Shown here: positions 7,372 through 14,075 of the stretch, in pieces
Numbering within the stretch: the stretch's first letter is position 1
Layout of the letters: each line of letters starts with the position of its first letter
DNA from: Promethearchaeia archaeon
Lineage (GTDB): Archaea > Asgardarchaeota > Lokiarchaeia > Sigyniarchaeales > SOKP01
DNA length: 14,987 nt
Direction: 5' to 3'
NCBI GenBank assembly: GCA_029856445.1
Contig: JAHQWY010000053.1
Location: 1 to 14,987 of the forward strand
Notes under the pieces: generated by a model
Seen by the model: the letters and a program-made list of their open reading frames with translations, nothing else
What the model was told of the DNA's origin: nothing
Database searches by the model: none
Program-made: the position numbers and the translations under genes

Positions 7372-8268
7372 TTGAAAAGAATTCATAATAAATTAGATAA
7401 ATTAATAAATTCCTTAAAAATTAAAGAGAATCAGAAGTCCTTTCTTCGAAATAATGCAAAAGGTTTCTATAATAAGTTAAAGAACATTTCTCAATATCAG
7501 AAGCCTTATTGGTCTGACATTTATTTGTCAGCAGGTAGTTATAAATACACCTTAGTGCGATTTTGGTACGATGGATCTTTTGATAGAGGGATTTTCATTA
7601 AAAACAGGTTCGATATTGATATGTATTTTGTGTTTAAAAAAGATACCCCTATTACTCAAAATAATCTGATAGGTAGTTTATTGTTCGAATTACTTTATTC
7701 TCATCTTAAAATTTATCAATATTACCATAGAATGAACATGAAAATACTAAAAAATCCACCTTATAGGCGTTCCATTCCCATTAGAATGGATTATCAGGGT
7801 ATTTCTATACTTTTTGACTGTATCCCTGCAATTGAATTACCTAATGGATATCTTGTTATTCCTAATGGGAAGGGGGGAATTAAAAAAGTTAATCCTAAAT
7901 TGGAGGAAAAAGCTCTCTCTAAATTAAATAAAAAACAGAATGGAAACATAATAAAATTAATTCTCCTAATAAAATACTGGAATTTCACTTGGGGAAGACC
8001 TTTTAAAGGATACTTAATTGAACGCCTAGTTGAGTCGATTTTTGATATAATGGAAATTCATACCTGGGATCGAGCTGTAAAGACTTTCTTTAATCGAGCG
8101 ATTAACATTTTAGATAAAAAGAAACTTCTATATGATCGAGTTTATACCCAATATTCTATATTAGATGAATATTCTAGTAAAGAATTAAAAGTTTTTCTTG
8201 AAGTATTAAGGGAAGCAAAAATTTATGCTCAAAATGGTAAATGGGAAGTACTATTTGATGAATTATAA
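7372..8268 (+). CDS. CD-NTase/OAS-like nucleotidyltransferase
   Basis: This 298-aa protein has the polymerase-beta-type nucleotidyltransferase signature of the CD-NTase/OAS (SMODS) group. The GS motif is AGSYKYT (G55, S56), followed by DID with D81 and D83, and the third acidic residue is D149 in ILFDCIPAIE. Then come GYLVIPNG and the helical domain with LLIKYWN (198-204) and KGYLIERLV (212-220), the usual pattern in these enzymes. All three metal-binding acidic residues are present, so activity is plausible. Known members make cyclic oligonucleotide signals (CBASS defence, cGAS, OAS), but some do other nucleotide transfers. No standard CBASS effector (nuclease, phospholipase, TM or SAVED protein) is adjacent. 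The TTG start is the only canonical one before an upstream in-frame stop and fits the leaderless promoter. The TPR gene follows after 70 bp with no repeat between, suggesting one transcript. Confidence 0.75.
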   Translation: MKRIHNKLDKLINSLKIKENQKSFLRNNAKGFYNKLKNISQYQKPYWSDIYLSAGSYKYTLVRFWYDGSFDRGIFIKNRFDIDMYFVFKKDTPITQNNLIGSLLFELLYSHLKIYQYYHRMNMKILKNPPYRRSIPIRMDYQGISILFDCIPAIELPNGYLVIPNGKGGIKKVNPKLEEKALSKLNKKQNGNIIKLILLIKYWNFTWGRPFKGYLIERLVESIFDIMEIHTWDRAVKTFFNRAINILDKKKLLYDRVYTQYSILDEYSSKELKVFLEVLREAKIYAQNGKWEVLFDEL

Positions 8269-8338
8269 CTTAAAATGCAGAGGAGGAAAGAATTTACTAA
8301 GTGAAATTATATTCAATGTAAATATGAGAAAATGAATT

Positions 8339-9076
8339 ATGTCACCAACAAAATCATTGATATATAAAAAAGAATATATCGAAGGAGAAGCTTTACCTGA
8401 TTTTAACGTAAATCAAATTGGGGAAATTTTAATTAACGTGAATATCATTCCCCATTTTTTAGATTATGAGCTAGTCAATCATAACATCAATTTTAGAAAT
8501 ATAAGAGAAAGCACAAGAGATGATATAATATTCCATTATGTAGATTTACTCCCCATTTTTAAAGAACTGAAAGTAGGAGAGGAGTATGCTCAAATTAATG
8601 GATATAAATACCGAGATACGATAACAAAAATAGATATTGTGTCATTTTTCACTAACTCTAAAGAGGGAAAATGTGAACATCGTATTTATCAAATAGGTGG
8701 AAAATATGGCACTGAAGCGTTAAGCCTTAATGATCTATTTGGTTTAGGAGAATTGAATTATGATATAAAGGATTATGATAAAACCATTAGATTCTATACT
8801 AAAGCTTTAGAATATGAACCCGATGATGCTGGTATTTTAACCAATCTAGGATTAACGTATGTATGTAAAGATGAGTATGGAAAAGCTATCCGACTATATA
8901 AAAAGGCTATTGAAATTGAAGGTGATGATCCTATCGTATGGGATAATTTGGGTATCGCATATGAATATAATCAAGAGTTTGAAAAAGCAAAAGAAGCATA
9001 TCAGAAAGCTTTTGAATTAGATCCAGAGGATCCAGAAATCATAAACCATTTAAGGCAAATTCAAAATAAAAAATAA
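8339..9076 (+). CDS. Small TPR protein with unknown N-terminal domain
   Basis: This 245-aa protein has two parts. Residues 1 to about 128 form a mixed alpha/beta-looking domain that I do not recognise (for example IGEILINVNIIPHFLDYEL and the charged stretch RESTRDD). Residues 130-231 are three consecutive 34-residue TPRs, with ALEYEPDD, AIEIEGDD and AFELDPED at the repeat ends. TPRs mediate protein-protein contact. There is no signal peptide or membrane segment. It lies 70 bp after the nucleotidyltransferase on the same strand, inside the same repeat-bounded unit, so it is the most likely partner, regulator or effector of that enzyme; this is inferred from position only. ATG 8339 follows an in-frame stop at 8333. 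No SD is at normal distance; an AGGAGG at 8281-8286 is too far away. Confidence 0.8.
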   Translation: MSPTKSLIYKKEYIEGEALPDFNVNQIGEILINVNIIPHFLDYELVNHNINFRNIRESTRDDIIFHYVDLLPIFKELKVGEEYAQINGYKYRDTITKIDIVSFFTNSKEGKCEHRIYQIGGKYGTEALSLNDLFGLGELNYDIKDYDKTIRFYTKALEYEPDDAGILTNLGLTYVCKDEYGKAIRLYKKAIEIEGDDPIVWDNLGIAYEYNQEFEKAKEAYQKAFELDPEDPEIINHLRQIQNKK

Positions 9077-9134
9077 CAATGAAGAACATTGAGAAGGCAA
9101 CTAATGTAGAATATAAATTATAATTTCGAAAGCT

Positions 9135-9175
9135 AAATTCAGCGTCTGATTTCAATGAAAATTCCTTTGAAATGA
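9135..9175 (+). repeat. Intergenic repeat copy C
   Basis: The fullest copy: it starts AAATTCAGCGTCTGATTTC and ends AATGAAAATTCCTTTGAAAT. The left part can fold as AAATTCAG/CTGATTT with one bulge, and ATTTCAA/TTGAAAT can form an alternative hairpin. It lies 58 nt after the small TPR gene. The rest of the 9077-9351 gap holds a weak CAATG/CATTG hairpin and a TATA-like TTTTTAAA at 9301-9308 for the next gene. Confidence 0.75.
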
Positions 9176-9300
9176 CAAAAAATCATTAAATTGAAATTAT
9201 GTTCAATAAATCTTTTTAAAATTTCTTGAAATGAATTAACGAGTACCAGTTGAACTTGTAAATTTGAATCGAATTAATGCTGAGAGGGTAATAACAAAGA

Positions 9301-9308
9301 TTTTTAAA
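9301..9308 (+). promoter_or_regulatory. Putative TATA box for the large TPR gene
   Basis: TTTTTAAA follows the purine-rich stretch AACAAAGA (a BRE-like context). It lies 43 nt before the ATG at 9352, predicting transcription from about 9330 and a leader of about 20 nt without a clear SD. Confidence 0.35.
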
Positions 9309-9351
9309 CAAAACCTTCTTATGAATTGTTAAATCCGATCTACATCAGTGA

Positions 9352-11505
9352 ATGAAAATGCTCGATTCAATAGAAGTAGATATTAAAAGAGTGAAGCAAC
9401 TCCGGGATAAAGCTAAGTTTGAAGAAGCTCTTGATTTAATTCGCAAACTTGAAGAAAGTGGCAGTCTTTCACCCAGAGATAATTTAGACTGTCAGATTCT
9501 TAAAGGGGAAATCTTTTCGTGGTTAGGTAAATATGATGAGTCTATAGAGATTTTGGAAAATGCTTATCAGGAATCCCAGCAAATTGGAACGGCTATTCAA
9601 TCGTTTGATAGCTCAATTTGGAGACTAAGTACTTTGGCATATCTTGAAGAAAATGTTCAATTTCAGGAAGAAATAGGAGTAGCAGAAAAATTGTTTAAAT
9701 CCATTCCTAAAGAGGTATCAAAAGAATATGATAGAAGGAGGGCATTATATAATTATGTGAAGGGAATCGAATCCATATTGAGATATGAGTTGAAAAAAGG
9801 TGTGGAGATTAATATGGTGAGCTTGGGATTTTATGAAAATTCTGGTGATGATCTCCTCATATCAGCGATCTATGAGATATTAGCATATTTTGCTAAATAT
9901 TCTGCTAATGTTGAAACCGCCATAGAGTATGCCAAAAAATGTATAAACATACGTGAAAAACTCGGAAATAAAGCTCTTATTGCCAGATCTTTCCATGCGA
10001 TGGGCTTTTGCCTCTTACTTACGGATCTTAATCAAGCACTGAATTATTCTCTGCGTAGTTTGGAAATACGAGAGGAACTTGGTGATGAATTCGCAATAGG
10101 AGAGAGTATTTGGTTAATTGTCCAAACTTTAACTATGCAGGGAGAATTCGACCAAGCCTTAGAGTATGGTAATAGAATGTTAACATTAAAGGATGCACGT
10201 ATCTTTGCGAAACTTCAAACTTTATTGTATTTGGGGGATATATATTCGATGAAGGGTGAGTTCGACCAAGCTCTGAGGAATTTCGAAAGATGTTTATCCC
10301 TTGCAAGGGAGGAAGATATAAAATACCAGATTGCTTTCAGTTTGCAAAAATTAGCTGATTTTTATGGCTATAGGGATTACAAAAGAGCTATTGAATATGC
10401 CAAAGAAAGTTTGGAACTATTCGAAGATTTGAAGTTTGATCTTTACATAGGTCTCTGTCTTGGAAACCTAACACGAAATAATGCTAGATTGAATTTATTT
10501 GATCAAGCTCAATATTACCTGAATAAAATGCAAAAAGTCAGTGAGAGGGAAGGAAGTAAGCTGTTGAACCAGTTATATAGATGTGAAAAAAGTAGGTTTT
10601 TAATTCATAATACCCGAGATCCAAATTGGGCTGAAGCGGAGAAATTATTAAGAGAAGTAATAGAAGAGGATGTAACTGCAATTGGAATCACCACCGGAGC
10701 AATTTTAGAATTATGTGAATTACTTTTTAAGGAGCTAGGCATATCTAATGATACAAAAATTCTTGAGGATATTAATTCTCTAATTTCCCGTATGCACAAA
10801 ATCGCTGAACATCAGCATTCTTTTCTCTGGTTTGCACGAGCTACATTTTTTCAAGCAAAGGTAGAGTTACTCCAAGCTGATACAGGCAAAGCCAGAAGAT
10901 ACCTGTCCCAAGCGCAACAATTAGCCCAAAAGTACGGTTTTCAGCGATTGGCTCAAGAAATATCCAATGAACATGACAAATTACTTGACCAGCAAGAAGT
11001 CTGGGAGAAAATGAAGGAAAGGAACGCGTCCATATCTGAGCGTATGGAGCTAGCTTCAATCGATAGAACAATGGAATTAATGAAAGAAAAACAAGTTATA
11101 TCAGAAGTAATCGATGAAACGCCGGTATTGCTCTTAATTATCACTCAAGGTGGTTCACTACTATTCTTAAAAGCCTTTTCTGAAACCTTAACAGTTGAAG
11201 GAGACCTTATAAGTAGTTTCTTGTCTGCATTCGAGTCTTTCGGTGATGAATTGTTTTCTGAACGCCTTGATCGTATTAAATTTGGTGAGAATAGGATATT
11301 ATTAAAACCGTTGGAAGATTTTTCTGTGTGTTATTTATTCAAAGGTCAATCTTATCCTGCCTTACAGAAACTAAACACGTTTACCAAAGCGATTAGAGAG
11401 AATTCAGAGATTTGGCAAGCTCTCAAGAAATCGGTCAACACCAGTGAAATGTTAGAACTCGATAAACCCGCCGCACTCAAAACAGTTATCGATGAGATTT
11501 TTTAA
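9352..11505 (+). CDS. Large TPR protein with Asgard-type C-terminal longin/roadblock-like domain
   Basis: This 717-aa soluble protein begins with a long array of about 34-40-residue TPR-like helical hairpins spanning residues 15 to about 545 (for example FEEALDLIRKLEES, YDESIEILENAYQES, FDQALEYGNRMLTL, YKRAIEYAKESLELF). A charged helix, probably coiled coil, follows at about 545-580. The last 130 residues are different: LLLIITQGGSLLFLKAF, then SFLSAFESFGDELF, RIKFGENRILLKPL, CYLFKGQSYPALQKL and an end in LKTVIDEIF. The alternating strand-helix-strand pattern suggests a small profilin-like (longin or roadblock) fold; this is inference. From memory, this TPR plus C-terminal domain is abundant in Lokiarchaeal genomes, and its function is unknown. 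A scaffold for signalling or GTPase-related complexes is possible. ATG 9352 is chosen; a second ATG two codons on is equally possible. It is bounded by repeats C and D. Confidence 0.85.
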   Translation: MKMLDSIEVDIKRVKQLRDKAKFEEALDLIRKLEESGSLSPRDNLDCQILKGEIFSWLGKYDESIEILENAYQESQQIGTAIQSFDSSIWRLSTLAYLEENVQFQEEIGVAEKLFKSIPKEVSKEYDRRRALYNYVKGIESILRYELKKGVEINMVSLGFYENSGDDLLISAIYEILAYFAKYSANVETAIEYAKKCINIREKLGNKALIARSFHAMGFCLLLTDLNQALNYSLRSLEIREELGDEFAIGESIWLIVQTLTMQGEFDQALEYGNRMLTLKDARIFAKLQTLLYLGDIYSMKGEFDQALRNFERCLSLAREEDIKYQIAFSLQKLADFYGYRDYKRAIEYAKESLELFEDLKFDLYIGLCLGNLTRNNARLNLFDQAQYYLNKMQKVSEREGSKLLNQLYRCEKSRFLIHNTRDPNWAEAEKLLREVIEEDVTAIGITTGAILELCELLFKELGISNDTKILEDINSLISRMHKIAEHQHSFLWFARATFFQAKVELLQADTGKARRYLSQAQQLAQKYGFQRLAQEISNEHDKLLDQQEVWEKMKERNASISERMELASIDRTMELMKEKQVISEVIDETPVLLLIITQGGSLLFLKAFSETLTVEGDLISSFLSAFESFGDELFSERLDRIKFGENRILLKPLEDFSVCYLFKGQSYPALQKLNTFTKAIRENSEIWQALKKSVNTSEMLELDKPAALKTVIDEIF

Positions 11506-11516
11506 ATTTTATCCTA

Positions 11517-11523
11517 TTTTTTT
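11517..11523 (+). terminator. Poly-T terminator after the large TPR gene
   Basis: Seven T follow CCTA 11 nt after the TAA, preceded by another T6 run that spans the stop codon. This is a typical archaeal T-rich terminator. Repeat D starts 21 nt further on. Confidence 0.45.
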
Positions 11524-11544
11524 ATGAAATTGGTATGGAAAGGT

Positions 11545-11571
11545 AAATTTAGCGTCTGATTTCAATATAGG
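11545..11571 (+). repeat. Intergenic repeat copy D (partial)
   Basis: AAATTTAGCGTCTGATTTCA matches copy C with one mismatch over the first 22 bases. After TTCAAT the similarity stops, so only the left half is kept. It lies between the ends of two convergent TPR genes and stops two bases before the minus-strand stop codon. Confidence 0.7.
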
Positions 11572-11572
11572 A

Positions 11573-13078
11573 TTACAAACCTAAAAAGCCTTTTAATAAT
11601 CCCTTTGCAAATCCTTTTGCAAACCCTTTCGTCGCATCACGTGATATAGATGAAATTAGGCTCTCTCTTTGTGTCTTACCATCTCTATATGAATTCCATT
11701 GTGGTTGAATTCTGGAGTAATTAGATAAATAAGCGGCTTTTAGAAATTTCTCTATTGCAATATTATCCTTTGAGCGAATAACGCACTCGATAGCCTCAAG
11801 TGTTTTTCCTAATGCTAAATTTGTGGTTCCTTTTAAACCCCATGCTAGGCTAAAATTTGGGTCAATTTCGAGAGCTTTTTCTGCACAACTCATTGCTTTA
11901 TCAGCAAGATTCTGCGATTTATCATAATAAAACAAAATTATGCATGCAAATCCCAAAAAACACAACGCTTCCTTATGTTTTGGATTAATTTCTAGTACTT
12001 TATCTAGATATTGAATTGCCTTCTTACAATTAAGAGTGTTTGCTTCATCAAAAACAGATGAAACTGAAGTAGATGGATCTTTAACTTGACTAATAAATAC
12101 AATACCAAGGTAAAAATTCGAAGATATATCATTTTCATTTAGTGCAACAGCTTTAATTAGCGGTTTTTCAGCGTCGGTAAATTTATTTTGAAAAAAGTAT
12201 ACTCTACCAATGTAATAACTCACTGCTTTATAATCTGGTTGTTTTTGGATTATTTTGTTAAACCAATTTTCAGCTTTTGCATAATCTTGTTTTTTGAAGT
12301 ATAATATACCAAGGTAGTACCATGCATCAATGTAATCCTTATCCAATTTAATGACTTGGTTAAACTGATATTCAGCATCATCATATTTTTTCAATTCTAA
12401 GTATGTACGGCCAAGAGTGTGAATCGCATATATATAATTTTCATCTATTTCAAGTGCCTTTTTATATTGTATTTCAGCTTCAGAGTAGTTTTTTTGAACA
12501 AAATAAACATTACCGAGATTGTATCGGGTGTATTTTTTATTCGGGTCTAATTGTATAGATTTTATGAAATATTTTTCTGCATCATCATGTTTTTTTTGTT
12601 CTTGGTAAGTACGAGCGAGATAATAATAAGTGTCAATGTGATTTTCGTCTAAATCTAATACTTTTTTATAATAGAATTCAGCATCTTCATATTTTTTTTG
12701 CTCTGTGTAAGTGCGACCTAAATAATAATGAGGGTATAAGTACTTATCATCTATTTCAATGGCTTTTTTGTATTGGATCTCCGCATCAGTGTAATTTTTT
12801 TGAACAAAATAGACATTTCCAAGATTATATCGAGCATATTTATAATTTGGGTCTAAATCTATTATCTTTTTAAAATTTTTTTCTGCTTCGGAATATTTGT
12901 TGGTGTAATAGAATACCAATCCAAGACTGTTTAATGCATTAACATGATTCTCATCTAATTCTAATATCTTTTTAAAATATATTTCAGCATCAACATAATT
13001 TCTCTGGTCTAAACAATCTGATCCAAGTTTATATAATTCTTCTTCTTGATTTTTCATTATTGAACCATTTAAATTCAT
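11573..13078 (-). CDS. TPR-array protein (about 12 repeats) with glycine-lysine tail
   Basis: This 501-aa protein is almost wholly TPR. About twelve repeats start near residue 10, the first nine regular 34-mers with G8 and A20 positions conserved (LGNVYFVQKNY, AEIQYKKA, EID/LDPN). Repeats 3-5 and 6-8 are near-copies of each other, a 102-residue (306-bp) tandem duplication. Repeat 10 carries an insertion with Ser/Thr-rich SQVKDPSTSVSS. The C-terminus after about residue 455 is not TPR and ends GFAKGFAKGLLKGFLGL, a four-residue periodic Gly/Lys/hydrophobic tail that could be amphipathic and membrane-seeking. There is no signal peptide. ATG 13078 is used; ATG 13057 is an alternative. It lies 25 bp after the HxlR regulator, so it is probably in the same operon. 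A scaffold or partner-binding role is expected; the ligand is unknown. Confidence 0.88.
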   Translation of the reverse strand: MNLNGSIMKNQEEELYKLGSDCLDQRNYVDAEIYFKKILELDENHVNALNSLGLVFYYTNKYSEAEKNFKKIIDLDPNYKYARYNLGNVYFVQKNYTDAEIQYKKAIEIDDKYLYPHYYLGRTYTEQKKYEDAEFYYKKVLDLDENHIDTYYYLARTYQEQKKHDDAEKYFIKSIQLDPNKKYTRYNLGNVYFVQKNYSEAEIQYKKALEIDENYIYAIHTLGRTYLELKKYDDAEYQFNQVIKLDKDYIDAWYYLGILYFKKQDYAKAENWFNKIIQKQPDYKAVSYYIGRVYFFQNKFTDAEKPLIKAVALNENDISSNFYLGIVFISQVKDPSTSVSSVFDEANTLNCKKAIQYLDKVLEINPKHKEALCFLGFACIILFYYDKSQNLADKAMSCAEKALEIDPNFSLAWGLKGTTNLALGKTLEAIECVIRSKDNIAIEKFLKAAYLSNYSRIQPQWNSYRDGKTQRESLISSISRDATKGFAKGFAKGLLKGFLGL

Positions 13079-13097
13079 GATGTGTTAAAATGAAGTA

Positions 13098-13105
13098 AGT
13101 ATACT
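13098..13105. promoter_or_regulatory. AGTATACT palindrome before the TPR-array gene
   Basis: Perfect 8-bp palindrome 20 nt upstream of the TPR ATG, touching the end of the HxlR gene. Its AGTAT/ATACT half-sites are the same as those in the divergent promoter region at 13519-13556, so it may be another binding site for the regulator. It is short and could be chance. Confidence 0.3.
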
Positions 13106-13466
13106 ATTTATTTTCATTTATCGATTTTTTATAAGCCCATTCCATTAAAGGCATTATAGCGTCTCTGACTTCAACACCATCTTGAGTTAACGAATATTCA
13201 ACCTTTGGAGGTATTTCGGGAAAAAATTCTCTCTTTAGTAGCCCTGCTTCATTCAATTCTTTTAATCTATCTGAAAGCGCTTTTGGAGATATGCCGTTTA
13301 TATTTTTCAATAATTCATTAAATCTAAGCTTTTTAAAATTGCTAATTGTACCAATAATAACCAATGCCCATTTTTTACTTATAACATCAATAATCCCCTC
13401 AACCGGGCAAAAACAAAAATCAAGCTCACCCGTATCTTTACATCCATCATTACTTACTTTTTTTAT
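13104..13466 (-). CDS. HxlR-family winged-helix regulator with N-terminal cysteine cluster; no canonical start
   Basis: About 120 aa. The core matches HxlR/DUF24 regulators (PF01638): CPVEGIIDVISKKWALVIIG (residues 20-39), then FNELLKNINGISPKALSDRL as the recognition region, and the wing EIPPKVEYSLTQDG. C20 of CPVE is the conserved redox-sensing cysteine of the family; C9 and C18 add further thiols, so oxidant, electrophile or metal sensing is plausible. The first canonical in-frame codon, TTG 13364, would delete helix 1 and all cysteines, so it is rejected. The frame is open back to a stop at 13473-13475. The best start is ATA 13466, 9 nt after the GG of an SD-like GGTGA; the product would begin MKKVSNDGCKD. 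An out-of-frame ATGATG lies at 13445-13450. It is likely autoregulated through the inverted repeats at 13519-13556 and co-transcribed with the TPR-array gene. Confidence 0.85.
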   Translation of the reverse strand: MKKVSNDGCKDTGELDFCFCPVEGIIDVISKKWALVIIGTISNFKKLRFNELLKNINGISPKALSDRLKELNEAGLLKREFFPEIPPKVEYSLTQDGVEVRDAIMPLMEWAYKKSINENK

Positions 13467-13490
13467 AGTGTCTCACCATTTTACTATCCG

Positions 13491-13500
13491 CTATATTATT
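13491..13500 (-). promoter_or_regulatory. Putative TATA box for the HxlR regulator
   Basis: The minus strand reads AATAATATAG. Its centre is about 29 nt before the proposed ATA start at 13466, predicting transcription from near 13469. If so the SD-like GGTGA at 13474-13478 would be upstream of the transcript and the mRNA nearly leaderless. This conflicts with SD-driven initiation, so the assignment is tentative. Confidence 0.3.
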
Positions 13501-13518
13501 CAATACTTGACATTTTAA

Positions 13519-13530
13519 ATACTTTAGTAT
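13519..13530. promoter_or_regulatory. Inverted repeat ATACT-TT-AGTAT
   Basis: Five-base perfect arms with a two-base spacer, in the intergenic region between the divergent HxlR and CSCCC genes. It shares half-sites with the 19-bp inverted repeat just downstream, so a cooperative operator pair is plausible. Confidence 0.45.
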
Positions 13531-13537
13531 CTATATT

Positions 13538-13556
13538 TACTATAAAAAGTATAGTA
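13538..13556. promoter_or_regulatory. 19-bp inverted repeat, probable regulator operator
   Basis: TACTATA-AAAAG-TATAGTA has seven-base perfect arms around a five-base spacer. It ends 6 nt before the GTG of the CSCCC gene and overlaps the expected TATA/transcript-start zone, so a bound protein would block that promoter. TACT/AGTA-type AT-rich inverted repeats are typical of winged-helix regulators; the adjacent HxlR protein is the obvious candidate. Confidence 0.55.
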
Positions 13557-13562
13557 TTGGAG

Positions 13563-13703
13563 GTGATAAAAATAAACGAGGACTTTCATCAAATAAAGGA
13601 AATCAAAATTCAACCGGAACAAGAATCATGTTCTTGTTGCTGTCAAGGTCAAGAACAAATAGATTTTGAGAAAACAGAACAAAAACGTTTGGATCAAACT
13701 TAA
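13563..13703 (+). CDS. Small CSCCC-motif protein (46 aa), divergent from the HxlR regulator
   Basis: A short gene with the best SD in the window, GGAGGTGAT at 13559-13567. The frame encodes about 46 residues: MIKINEDFHQIKEIKIQPEQ, then ESCSCCCQGQEQ, then a charged tail ending KRLDQT. Four cysteines in five positions (23, 25, 26, 27) suggest metal or arsenical binding, or thiol chemistry; no family is recognised. The in-frame GTG 13563 overlaps the SD, whereas ATA 13572 sits at the normal SD distance of 8 nt and would give a 43-aa product, so the start is uncertain. It is divergent from the cysteine-bearing HxlR regulator, with inverted repeats between, so it is probably the regulated target. 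The protein is very rich in Glu and Gln and lacks membrane segments. A T7 run at 13789-13795 may end the transcript. Confidence 0.65.
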   Translation: MIKINEDFHQIKEIKIQPEQESCSCCCQGQEQIDFEKTEQKRLDQT

Positions 13704-13788
13704 TTGAAGCCATTCAACTTCTCACGAGTCTCAAGGAATAATCAGAAATTAAATTCTACTATAACTAATCTAACTTTTTCATTTTAAA

Positions 13789-13795
13789 TTTTTTT
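13789..13795 (+). terminator. Poly-T run between the CSCCC and DUF2283 genes
   Basis: Seven T about 85 nt after the stop of the small CSCCC gene. A short TTGAA/TTCAA hairpin lies right after that stop (13704-13717). Otherwise the 13704-13847 gap contains only AT-rich DNA with TATA-like stretches (AATAAATATTTATTTAATT, about 13812-13830) that may serve the DUF2283 gene. Confidence 0.3.
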
Positions 13796-13847
13796 AATCT
13801 CATTATTATAGAATAAATATTTATTTAATTACTCCTTTTTAATAACT

Positions 13848-14075
13848 ATGAACTTCTCTTTTGATAAGATGGCAAATGCTCTCTACATTCGAATTTCAAG
13901 TGAAAAAATCTCAAATTCAGATGAAATAGCAGAAGGAATTATAATCGATTATGGCAAGAATGATAATATCGTAGGTGTAGAGATTCTAAATTATACAGAG
14001 AGAAAGTTAAATCTTGATGATCTCGTTCAGATGAATATCGAAGAATTAATTCCGAGATTAGCACAATGCCAATAA
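13848..14075 (+). CDS. DUF2283 family protein (putative antitoxin-like partner)
   Basis: This 75-aa protein matches the DUF2283 pattern: F-S-FDKMANALYIRI near the start, then SDEIAEGIIIDYG and NIVGVEILNYTER. Members are small beta-rich proteins often found beside DUF4258 proteins. The gene overlaps the next one by 10 bp (shared ATGCCAATAA), so the two are translationally coupled. The ATG has no SD and a TATA-like stretch lies about 20-35 nt upstream, suggesting a leaderless mRNA. A toxin-antitoxin role for this pair is a prediction from gene order, not shown by the sequence. Confidence 0.85.
   Translation: MNFSFDKMANALYIRISSEKISNSDEIAEGIIIDYGKNDNIVGVEILNYTERKLNLDDLVQMNIEELIPRLAQCQ

Noticed and set aside
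8279..8338. AGGAGG at 8281-8286 as SD for a gene before the small TPR gene
   Set aside because: No canonical start at proper distance opens a frame longer than six codons, and the TPR ATG is more than 50 nt away.
5773..11571. CRISPR array
   Set aside because: The four repeats are 1.3-2.4 kb apart, diverged, and separated by genes rather than short spacers.
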